This document shows positions 13,864 to 20,562 of a DNA stretch of 20,562 nucleotides, one piece after another (positions within the stretch are counted from its first letter, which is position 1; each line of letters starts with the position of its first letter). This DNA is from an uncultured Tessaracoccus sp. (lineage in GTDB: Bacteria; Actinomycetota; Actinomycetes; Propionibacteriales; Propionibacteriaceae), in contig NZ_CAMYFI010000041.1 in assembly GCF_947255005.1 (NCBI RefSeq), positions 1-20,562 on the forward strand. Reading direction: 5' to 3'. The translations under genes were made by a program, and so were the position numbers. The notes below the pieces were generated by a model. The model was not told the origin of the DNA. It did no database searches and saw only the letters and a list, made by a program, of their open reading frames with translations.

Positions 13864-13943
13864 CTAACCCGATATCCACATTCGTTTGCCGAAAACGCCC
13901 AAAAAATTCGGTTTCTGACAAACGAATGTGGATATCGGGTTAG
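13864..13943. repeat. Long perfect palindrome, family A, copy 2
   Basis: Perfect 25-bp arms (13864-13888 and 13919-13943) around a 30-nt loop that itself contains CCGAA / TTCGG. Nearly identical arms to copy 1 at 407-489. It lies between the divergent exporter and DUF559 genes, 66 bp before the DUF559 start, so it is not positioned as a terminator. Confidence 0.92.
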
Positions 13944-14009
13944 CAGCGAGTTATCCACAGATTTGGATTCGCATGCAAGTTTCGGGCGTGTCGCTGCCAT
14001 CACCTATAT

Positions 14010-14849
14010 ATGGACGAACTTCTCACCCACATCATCGCTGAACACGGCGCCATCGCGACGCGCCACCACCTTGACCTGCGGCAGCGCATCCGCACCGCCG
14101 CTAAGCACGGTGACCTGGTCCGACTACTTCCCGGAGTGTTCGCGCCAGACCACTCCGTCCAGTCCCGGGTGGCGGCTGCCACCGTTCATGATCCCGACTG
14201 CGTTATCGGCGGAGCCGCCGCCGCGCACCTCACCTGGTGGCCAGCCGTCGACGTGCATCACGTCTCGGTGCATAGCCAACGCCAGTTGGAGCCCGCGGCC
14301 GGATTCTCCTTCAACCGCGGGATTGTGCCAGTGGAGCTCATTCGCGATCTGCACCCGGTACGCGTTGCGCATCCTGCGCTCTCCGTGATCCAAATGCTGC
14401 CGGAGCATGGCCCGAATGCCATCGATCAGGCACTGCTCGCCCGCGCGATACGGGTCAGTGATCTGCGGGGTGCCTTGAACCTGATGCCGAACGTGCCGGG
14501 CAACGTGGAGGCTAGGCAGTGGATCGAGGACTCACGAGATGAACCATGGTCGCATCTCGAGCGCACCGGACATCGAGCGCTTCGCTCGGCTGGCATCACC
14601 GGGTGGCTAACGAACCTTGCCATTCAGCTCAGCTACGGCTGGATCTTCGCCGATATCGGACTCGCTCGCTACAAGCTCGTGGTCGAACTCGATGGCTGGC
14701 GCTATCACAACTCCTTCGATAGCTTCGTGAATGATCGCAAGCGCGATGTCGAGCTCGTCCGGCGGGGATGGACGGTGCTTCGCTTCACGGACTCGACGAT
14801 CGACGACCTCGTTCCCGCCGTCACCGACGTGTTACGACGGCTGTCCTAA
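14010..14849 (+). CDS. DUF559 domain protein, Vsr/PD-(D/E)XK nuclease-like, with N-terminal winged-helix-like region
   Basis: 279 residues. The N-terminus (AIATRHHLDLRQRIRTAAKHGDLVRLLPGVFAP, split over about 14-46) resembles the winged-helix region of AbiEi-like proteins. The C-terminus carries the DUF559 pattern: E184 in SHLERTGHRAL, D215 in FADIGLA, E226 in VVELDGWRYH with H233, then NDRKRDVELVRRGWTVLRFT. D215 and E226 fit the metal-binding positions of the PD-(D/E)XK fold. No cellular role is established for this type. No ribosome site precedes the ATG. Codon use is somewhat less GC-biased than neighbours (ATA, TTC/CAT-rich stretches), suggesting transfer. It is bracketed by family A palindromes, the right one beginning at its stop codon. 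Confidence 0.85.
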   Translation: MDELLTHIIAEHGAIATRHHLDLRQRIRTAAKHGDLVRLLPGVFAPDHSVQSRVAAATVHDPDCVIGGAAAAHLTWWPAVDVHHVSVHSQRQLEPAAGFSFNRGIVPVELIRDLHPVRVAHPALSVIQMLPEHGPNAIDQALLARAIRVSDLRGALNLMPNVPGNVEARQWIEDSRDEPWSHLERTGHRALRSAGITGWLTNLAIQLSYGWIFADIGLARYKLVVELDGWRYHNSFDSFVNDRKRDVELVRRGWTVLRFTDSTIDDLVPAVTDVLRRLS

Positions 14850-14924
14850 CCCGATATCCACACTCGTTTGCCGACAACGCCCCAAAATCCGGATTCTGGG
14901 AAACGAATGTGGATATTGGGTGAG
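14846..14924. repeat. Long palindrome, family A, copy 3 (degenerate)
   Basis: Arms 14846-14869 and 14901-14924 pair at 22 of 24 positions (two mismatches, one G-T wobble) around a 31-nt loop. Its left arm includes the TAA stop of the DUF559 gene. Loop sequence (ACGCCCCAAAATCCGG) resembles that of copy 2. Confidence 0.88.
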
Positions 14925-14932
14925 AAGTCGCT

Positions 14933-14961
14933 TTGACCCCCTGCTCACACTAGGTTTAGCT
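14933..14961 (+). promoter_or_regulatory. Candidate promoter for eccC-mycP
   Basis: TTGACC (14933-14938) is a good -35-like box in the 66-bp gap after the last palindrome. TAGGTT (14951-14956) and TTAGCT (14956-14961) are the possible -10 boxes; only the second has 17-nt spacing and it is weak. Evidence is limited to position and the -35 match. Confidence 0.3.
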
Positions 14962-14990
14962 GAGTAGGTCTCAGGAGAGGGAGAGCGTAG

Positions 14991-17900
14991 ATGGGTGTTG
15001 TCACCTTTCACCGCCCCAAGCGGGTGACCCCACCGGCGATGCCGCGAGGCGATTTGCTTCTCGAATCGCCCCCCGAGATCCCCCCGCCGTCCCCCTCGAA
15101 ACCGTTCGGCGCGTTCCTACGCATGCTCCCCATGGTGGCCGGCGCGCTCGCGATGGGCCTCATGCTCCTGGGCGGCGGCCTCACCGGAGGCGGCGGCAAC
15201 CCGCTGCGCGGCATCGTCATGGGCCTCTACGGCGTCTCGATGATGGGCATGATGCTCTCGCAGACCGGCCGCCAAAACGACGACCAGTCATCGCAGCTCG
15301 ACGCCAACCGCCGCGACTACTTCCGCTACCTCGCCCAAACCCGCAGGAACTTCGCCAAAACCGCCGACGAGCAACGCGCTTCCGTCGCCTACCGTCACCC
15401 AGCACCGGATTCCCTCTGGACGATCGTCGGCGGCATGCGCATGTGGGAGCGCCGCCCGGACGCGGAAGACTTCGGCTCGGTGCGGATCTCCGTCGGGCGG
15501 CAGCAGTCGGCCAAACGCATCACGCCGCCGGAGTCGCAGCCCATCGAAGACCTCGAGCCCCTCACCACCGGCGCGCTCAGGCGCTTTATCCGCACCCACC
15601 GCGTGATCCAGTCGGTGCCGCTGGCCGTTGACCTCCGCGGCTTCCGCTCCATCCAGCTCATCGGCGACGAAGAGGCCTGCCGTGGCGTCGCCTTCTCGAT
15701 GGTGGCGCAACTCGTCACCTGGCATGCCCCCACCGACGCGGCCCTCATGGTGGCCGCGCGGAAAGAAGTCCAGCCCGAGTGGCAGTGGGTGAAGTGGTTG
15801 CCCCACCTGCAGCACCCCTCCGAAACCGACGGCGTGGGCAGCCTGCGCATGTTCGCCACCGGCGCCAGCGAGATCTCCCAGCTGGGCACCTCCGCGCAGG
15901 CGGCGGACACACCCCCGTCGCTCATGGTGGTTGTCTCGGACGGCGTCGAGGGGGTCAACGCGCAGCAGTTCGTCACCCCGCAGACGAAGGCGGTGAGTAT
16001 CCACGTCACCGGCGAGCGGAAGCTCCCGCGCAAGCTGGAGCTGGGCGTCGCGTACTTCGAGATCAACGGTGACAGCGTCATCTTGCACCGTCGGACATCG
16101 AAGGTGCAGCACGCGCAGACGCCGTTCGGTCACCCCGACACTGTGAAGGGCGTGTACGTCGAGATGCTCGCCCGAGCCATGGCCCCGTACCGCATGCCGG
16201 AGCTTGTCACGTCGGATGACGGCGAGCCGGAAGAAGTGGTGTTCGAGCCACCGAAGGACTACCCGGCGATGCTCGGCATTGGCGATCCGCTCACCCTCGA
16301 CCCCCGGCAGGCCTGGCGCCCCCGCCCGCTGCGCAACCACCTGCGCATCCCGTTCGGCACCGGCGAGGACGGCAACCCGGTGGAGCTGGACATCAAGGAG
16401 TCTGCGCAGGGCGGCATGGGCCCGCACGGCATCTGCATCGGCGCGACGGGTTCTGGTAAGTCGGAGTTCCTGCGCACCTTGGTGCTTGGCCTTGCCGCGA
16501 CGCACTCCACAGAGCAGCTCAACTTCATTCTCGTCGACTTCAAGGGTGGCGCGACGTTCCTCGGCCTCGACGAACTGCCGCACGTGTCTGCGGTAATTAC
16601 CAACCTCGAGGGCGAGCTCAGCCTCGTTGACCGTATGCAGGATGCGATCGGTGGCGAGCTCGACCGCCGCATGGAGGTACTGCGCGCCGCGGGTAACTTC
16701 AAGAACCGGGAAGACTACGAAAACGCGCGCCAAGCCGGCGCCGACCTCCCCCCAATGCCGAGCCTGCTGATCGTCGTCGACGAGTTCTCGGAGCTGCTCA
16801 CCGCCCGCCCTGAGTTCATCGACTTGTTCGTGCAGATCGGGCGCGTGGGCCGATCCATCGCGGTGCACCAGCTCCTAGCCTCGCAGCGCCTCGAAGAGAA
16901 CAAGCTGCGCGGCCTCGACACCTTCCTGTCTTACCGCATCGCGCTGCGCACCTTCTCGCCGGCGGAATCGCGCACCGTCATCGGCGTGCCCGACGCGTAC
17001 GAGCTGCCGACGCCGCCTGGTAACGGTTATCTGAAGTTCGACACCACCGGCATGACGCGATTCAAGGCCGCCTACGTCTCGGGCCCGTGGCACGAGTCGC
17101 CGTCGGCGCGGCCAAGCAACGCGCAGCCCATGGACGAAAGCGGCATCGTCGAGACAAAGGCGTGGACCCCGCCGGTGCTGGAGTTCACCGTCGATTACGT
17201 GATTCCGGTGGAGCCGCCAGAACCCGAGCCCGAGTCGGTGCCGCCGCCGACGCTTGAGCCGTCGACGCAGGAGGAAACACCCAAGCCAGCCGCCATAACG
17301 CCCGAGGAGGACGAGGAGGAAGAAGAGACGCTCCTTTCTATTTGCGTGTCGCGGCTCAAGGGCCACGGCTGGCCGGCACACCAGGTGTGGCTGCCGCCGC
17401 TCGACGACCCGCCGACGATGGACCAGCTCCTCGACGGCGTGAGCGAGACCCCGGATCGTGGCCTCCAGGCCACCAACCCCGCCTGGCACCGCACGCTGCG
17501 CGCGCCGATTGGTCTCATCGACCGTCCCCGCCACCAGCGCCGCGACCCGTGGGTGATCGATTTCTCCGGCTCCGGCGGCAACATGGGCGTCGCGGGCGGC
17601 CCCCAGGCCGGTAAATCCATGGCCCTGCGCGCCGCCATCGCCGGCCTCGCGCTCACGCATACCCCAGAGGAAGTGGGCTTCTACTGCCTCGACTTCGGCG
17701 GCGGCGGCCTCACGTCGATGCGCAATCTCGCCCACATGGGTTCGGTGACGGGCCGTCTCGACGTCGACCGCGTCCGTCGCACCATCGCGGAGCTCACCAG
17801 CCTGCGTGGCCAGCGCGAGCTGCAATTCGCCGAGCTGGGCATCGACTCCATGCAGACCTACCGACGTGGACGCGCCGACGGCTCGATTCCCGCTGACCGA

Positions 17901-19088
17901 TTCCCCACCGACGTGTTCCTCATCATCGACGGCTGGCTCACCCTGAAAACGGAGTTCGAGATGCTCGAACCGCAGGTGCAGGCGATCGCCGCCGGCGGCC
18001 TCGGGTTTGGCATCCACACGTGGGTGGGCGCGGCGAAGTGGTCCGAAATCCGCGCGGCGACGAAGGACATGCTGCAAAGCCGCGTCGAGCTGAAACTCGG
18101 TGACCCATTCGACTCCGAAATCGACCGCAAGGTGCAGGCCATCATCCCCGCCGGCCGCCCTGGCCGCGGCATCACGGAGGGGCCGCTGCACACCCTGATT
18201 GGGTTGCCCCGCGTCGACGGAGTGGAGAGCGCTGACGACGTCGCCGACGGGCAGCGCAACTTCATCGAGCGCGTCAACAACGCCTGGAAGGGCCCGCGTG
18301 CGGCGGAGGTGCGCATGCTGCCTGAGCGGTTCGACATCGATGAGCTCCCCGCCATTGAGCACGACGAGAAGGACCGCCGCATCCCGTGGGCGATCGACGA
18401 GCAGGAGCTCGCGCCGGTGTGGTTCGATCCCGAGCACGAGCCGCACTTGGCCATCGTCGGCGGCCCGGAGTGCGGCAAATCGACGATTTTGCGCAACCTC
18501 CTGCACGGCATCACCACGCGGTACACCCCGAAGGAAGCGAAGATCGTCATCGTCGACTACCGACGCTCGCTGCTCGGCGAAGTCGAGTCGGAGCACCTCA
18601 TCGGCTACTACCCGTCGGCATCCGCGGCGACGGACAACCTGCGCCAGCTCGCCGAGGCCGTGCGCATGCGCCTTCCCGGCCCCGACGTCACCCAGCAGCA
18701 GTTGCGTGACCGCTCGTGGTGGCAGGGCGGCGAGGTATTCGTCGTTGTGGATGACTACGAGCTGGTGGCAACCCAGTCGGGCAACCCGATGGCCGCGTTC
18801 GCCGACCTCGTGAACCAGGCGGGTGACATCGGCCTGCACATCATCGTCGCCCGCTCCATGGGCGGCGCGGGCCGAGCCATCTACGGCGATCCGATCATCG
18901 CGAAGATGCGCGAAGCCATCAGCCCCGGCCTCGTCATGTCGGGCACGAAGGACGAGGGCGCCATGTTCGGCGAGGTGAAGGCGTCGCCCATGCCGCCCGG
19001 GCGAGGCACACTCGTTACGCGCGCGTTCAAGGGGCTCGTGCAGGCTGCGTACCGCCCCGGTCAGGATGACGAGGAGGGGCAGGAGTGA
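14991..19088 (+). CDS. eccC: Type VII secretion ATPase EccC (FtsK/SpoIIIE family)
   Basis: 1365 residues, a single unsplit EccC. Two N-terminal transmembrane helices (about 41-63 and 72-90) are followed by a membrane-proximal domain and three FtsK-type ATPase domains. Walker A motifs: GATGSGKS (484-491), GGPQAGKS (869-876), GGPECGKS (1157-1164). Walker B: LLIVVDEFSELL with D597-E598, FLIIDGW with D980 but no following acid, and VFVVVDDYELV with D1254-D1255. An acidic, proline-rich linker (about 739-780) joins ATPases 1 and 2. The protein drives substrate export and binds the YxxxD/E tail of WXG100 proteins. GGAGAGGGAG precedes the ATG. Its stop overlaps the mycP start by 4 nt. Confidence 0.96.
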   Translation: MGVVTFHRPKRVTPPAMPRGDLLLESPPEIPPPSPSKPFGAFLRMLPMVAGALAMGLMLLGGGLTGGGGNPLRGIVMGLYGVSMMGMMLSQTGRQNDDQSSQLDANRRDYFRYLAQTRRNFAKTADEQRASVAYRHPAPDSLWTIVGGMRMWERRPDAEDFGSVRISVGRQQSAKRITPPESQPIEDLEPLTTGALRRFIRTHRVIQSVPLAVDLRGFRSIQLIGDEEACRGVAFSMVAQLVTWHAPTDAALMVAARKEVQPEWQWVKWLPHLQHPSETDGVGSLRMFATGASEISQLGTSAQAADTPPSLMVVVSDGVEGVNAQQFVTPQTKAVSIHVTGERKLPRKLELGVAYFEINGDSVILHRRTSKVQHAQTPFGHPDTVKGVYVEMLARAMAPYRMPELVTSDDGEPEEVVFEPPKDYPAMLGIGDPLTLDPRQAWRPRPLRNHLRIPFGTGEDGNPVELDIKESAQGGMGPHGICIGATGSGKSEFLRTLVLGLAATHSTEQLNFILVDFKGGATFLGLDELPHVSAVITNLEGELSLVDRMQDAIGGELDRRMEVLRAAGNFKNREDYENARQAGADLPPMPSLLIVVDEFSELLTARPEFIDLFVQIGRVGRSIAVHQLLASQRLEENKLRGLDTFLSYRIALRTFSPAESRTVIGVPDAYELPTPPGNGYLKFDTTGMTRFKAAYVSGPWHESPSARPSNAQPMDESGIVETKAWTPPVLEFTVDYVIPVEPPEPEPESVPPPTLEPSTQEETPKPAAITPEEDEEEEETLLSICVSRLKGHGWPAHQVWLPPLDDPPTMDQLLDGVSETPDRGLQATNPAWHRTLRAPIGLIDRPRHQRRDPWVIDFSGSGGNMGVAGGPQAGKSMALRAAIAGLALTHTPEEVGFYCLDFGGGGLTSMRNLAHMGSVTGRLDVDRVRRTIAELTSLRGQRELQFAELGIDSMQTYRRGRADGSIPADRFPTDVFLIIDGWLTLKTEFEMLEPQVQAIAAGGLGFGIHTWVGAAKWSEIRAATKDMLQSRVELKLGDPFDSEIDRKVQAIIPAGRPGRGITEGPLHTLIGLPRVDGVESADDVADGQRNFIERVNNAWKGPRAAEVRMLPERFDIDELPAIEHDEKDRRIPWAIDEQELAPVWFDPEHEPHLAIVGGPECGKSTILRNLLHGITTRYTPKEAKIVIVDYRRSLLGEVESEHLIGYYPSASAATDNLRQLAEAVRMRLPGPDVTQQQLRDRSWWQGGEVFVVVDDYELVATQSGNPMAAFADLVNQAGDIGLHIIVARSMGGAGRAIYGDPIIAKMREAISPGLVMSGTKDEGAMFGEVKASPMPPGRGTLVTRAFKGLVQAAYRPGQDDEEGQE

Positions 19089-20401
19089 AGCGACGGTGCA
19101 CCCGCGTCGTCGCAGCGATTGCAGCGGCGGTGCTGGGCTTCTCGCAGTGCTCCACGAACGCTTTTGCCGCGGTCACGACGTTCAACCCGAGGGAGTGCCA
19201 CGTCGCAGCGAAAGGCACGGCGGCGCCCGACCAGTCGTGGCATTTCGAGCGCCTGCAGATGAACCGCGTGTGGAAGCTAGCGACGGGCAAGGGCGTCACG
19301 GTTGCCGTCATCGATACCGGCACCGCGACGGAGGGGTCGCTGTACCTGCAGGAAGCCGACGACAAGCGCTTCACCGCCTACGACACGCTCGGCGGGTTGA
19401 AGAGCAACGGCAACGAGCAGCTCGACGAGTTCGACTGCCTGCACGGTACGAGGGTGACGTCGCTGCTCGCGGGTGGACGTTCGAAGGACGGCGGGCCGCT
19501 CGATGGACGGGTGGAGTTCTCCGGGATCGCCCCGGAGGTGAAGGTGATTACCTACCGCTCGCTATTCACGTCGGAGGGCCCGAAGGAGGGGGAGGAGCAG
19601 ACGGAGATGCCGCTCCAGCCCACCACCGAGGCAGTGCTCGACGCGGTGAAGCGGAAGGTGGACGTCATCAACCTCTCGCAAGTGGTGAGCAACCAGGTGC
19701 AGGGTTTCGAGAACTTCCGCGACGCCATCCAATTGGCGATTGACAACGGCATCGTTGTGGTAGCCGCGGCGGGGAATACCGGCCAGCTGCCGGGTGTCGC
19801 GGCGTACCCGGCGTCGTTTCCGGGCGTCATCTCGGTGGGGTCAACGACGCGCAACGACGCCGCGTCGGAGGGCAGTGCAGCAGGCGGGAAAGTCGACATT
19901 GGCGCGCCGGGCGAAGGGGTGCAGGCGCTGGACCCGTCGAACTATGATTCCGTGCGCGGCATCGAGAGTCAGGTGTATTCCGGGCCCATCACCGGCACGA
20001 GTTACGCCACCCCCATCGTGAGTGGCATCGTCGCGTTGATGATTGAGAAGCAGCGCGCGGACGGGTTGTCGCGCCTCACGCCCGCGGAGGTGCGGCAGCG
20101 GTTGATCGAGACGGCCGACCCGCCGCCAGCGGCCAACCCCGATCCGCGCATCGGTGCGGGCATCGTGAATCCGCTGCGGCTGCTGTCGGGTGAGGTGCCG
20201 CAGATTTACCCCAACGAAGGGGCGGCGACGGAGTTACCCGCCAAGCACTACCCGCCGTCGAAGGTGGTGGCTCAGCGACCGGTGGTGATCGGCATCGTGC
20301 TCGGTGTCGTCGCGCTCCTGCTGGTGGTGGGTGGCGTTGTCTTGGCCATCGTCGTGCCGCAGGCTCGGAAGGTGTCCCGTGAGGAGCGTGGCCTCAAGTG
20401 A
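19085..20401 (+). CDS. mycP: Type VII secretion-associated serine protease mycosin
   Basis: 438 residues. Signal peptide at about 1-29 (cleavage likely after NAFAA), subtilisin-like domain, and a C-terminal transmembrane anchor at about 399-424 with a short basic tail. Catalytic triad: D77 (AVIDTG), H120 (CLHGT), S306 (GTSYATP); N231 in AAAGN provides the oxyanion hole. Cysteines C38 and C118 may pair. Mycosins are membrane-anchored outside the cytoplasm and are needed for ESX complex function and processing of some substrates. The GTG start overlaps the eccC stop (GTGA), implying translational coupling, with AGGAGG-like bases just upstream inside eccC. Confidence 0.95.
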   Translation: MKRRCTRVVAAIAAAVLGFSQCSTNAFAAVTTFNPRECHVAAKGTAAPDQSWHFERLQMNRVWKLATGKGVTVAVIDTGTATEGSLYLQEADDKRFTAYDTLGGLKSNGNEQLDEFDCLHGTRVTSLLAGGRSKDGGPLDGRVEFSGIAPEVKVITYRSLFTSEGPKEGEEQTEMPLQPTTEAVLDAVKRKVDVINLSQVVSNQVQGFENFRDAIQLAIDNGIVVVAAAGNTGQLPGVAAYPASFPGVISVGSTTRNDAASEGSAAGGKVDIGAPGEGVQALDPSNYDSVRGIESQVYSGPITGTSYATPIVSGIVALMIEKQRADGLSRLTPAEVRQRLIETADPPPAANPDPRIGAGIVNPLRLLSGEVPQIYPNEGAATELPAKHYPPSKVVAQRPVVIGIVLGVVALLLVVGGVVLAIVVPQARKVSREERGLK

Positions 20402-20418
20402 CGACGCCCGTGCGCCAG

Positions 20419-20424
20419 TAGGGT
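20419..20424 (+). promoter_or_regulatory. Possible -10 element for pheA (leaderless start)
   Basis: TAGGGT within CAGTAGGGTG ends 6 nt before the pheA ATG, the same 10-mer as upstream of the LacI-type gene. GGGGGA next to the ATG is too close for a normal ribosome site. It implies that pheA is transcribed separately from eccC-mycP. Confidence 0.35.
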
Positions 20425-20430
20425 GGGGGA

Positions 20431-20516
20431 ATGCACGGTTACTTCGGCCCCGCGGGCACGTTCACACACCAGGCGCTGCTGAGCATCACAGATGCGGAGG
20501 CCAAGCCGTATTCGTC
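20431..20516 (+). CDS. pheA: Prephenate dehydratase, N-terminal fragment cut by contig end
   Basis: The first 28-29 codons read MHGYFGPAGTFTHQALLSIT then DAEAKPYSS. GYFGPAGTFTHQAL is the signature N-terminus of prephenate dehydratase, which converts prephenate to phenylpyruvate in phenylalanine synthesis. The reading frame continues into adapter sequence from 20517, so the gene is incomplete because of the assembly, not through mutation. Confidence 0.85.
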
Positions 20517-20562
20517 CTGTCTCTTATACACATCTCCGAGCCCACGAGACGTCCTGGATAAT
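20517..20562 (+). other. Illumina Nextera adapter (sequencing artefact)
   Basis: CTGTCTCTTATACACATCT (20517-20535) is the transposase mosaic-end adapter, followed by CCGAGCCCACGAGAC (20536-20550), the Nextera read-2 side. Then come GTCCTGGATA, which fits a 10-nt sample index, and AT, the start of the following flow-cell sequence. Translated in one frame it gives the well-known contaminant peptide SLIHISEPTR. It is not genomic DNA. Confidence 0.98.

Noticed and set aside
16875..18839. 654-codon frame opposite eccC
   Set aside because: Antisense shadow of eccC third-position GC bias. The 526-codon frame at 15288-16868 is rejected for the same reason.
20304..20561. Open frame reaching the contig end with C-terminus LSLIHISEPTR
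   Set aside because: It overlaps mycP in another frame and its end is translated adapter sequence.

Overview
The window is about 20.6 kb of GC-rich DNA from a Gram-positive actinobacterium. Evidence for this is the complete set of actinobacterial-type ESX (type VII) secretion components, the actinobacterial form of Aat, GTG starts, several likely leaderless starts, and heavy G/C codon bias. The overall look suggests Propionibacteriales, perhaps Propionibacteriaceae, but this is an impression and not shown by the sequence. The right edge is not genomic: the last 46 bases are Illumina Nextera adapter, so this is a draft contig end that cuts off a pheA gene.

Layout. Positions 1-547 hold no gene, only a cluster of small structured repeats and long palindromes. 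Next come nhaA (minus), a Gln/Trp-repeat membrane protein with a DUF4282-like domain (minus), alr (plus), an EcsC-like protein (minus) and aat (plus). From 5539 the type VII secretion genes begin: two WXG100 substrates and eccB on the minus strand, then divergent eccE and a translationally coupled 218-residue protein on the plus strand. A second gene-free repeat cluster (9751-10320) follows, then eccD (minus). A LacI-type regulator, a DMT/EamA exporter and a DUF559 nuclease-like gene separate eccD from eccC and mycP (plus, 4-nt overlap). The window closes with the first 28-29 codons of pheA.

How it works together. EccB, EccC, EccD and EccE would form the inner-membrane secretion complex, MycP the membrane-anchored protease, and the WXG100 pair the secreted substrate or co-factor. 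EccA, EspG, PE and PPE are absent, as is usual outside mycobacteria. The machinery is spread over at least four transcription units and interrupted by unrelated genes. The 218-residue protein looks like a P-loop ATPase fold that has lost its Walker A motif.

The least explained material is the repeated DNA: (i) about twelve copies of a ~38-bp hairpin element framed by GGTTGAG and CGAAACC whose outer and inner stems both vary with compensatory changes, and (ii) three sequence families of long, nearly perfect palindromes with 21-26-bp arms. Two family A palindromes tightly bracket the DUF559 nuclease-like gene.
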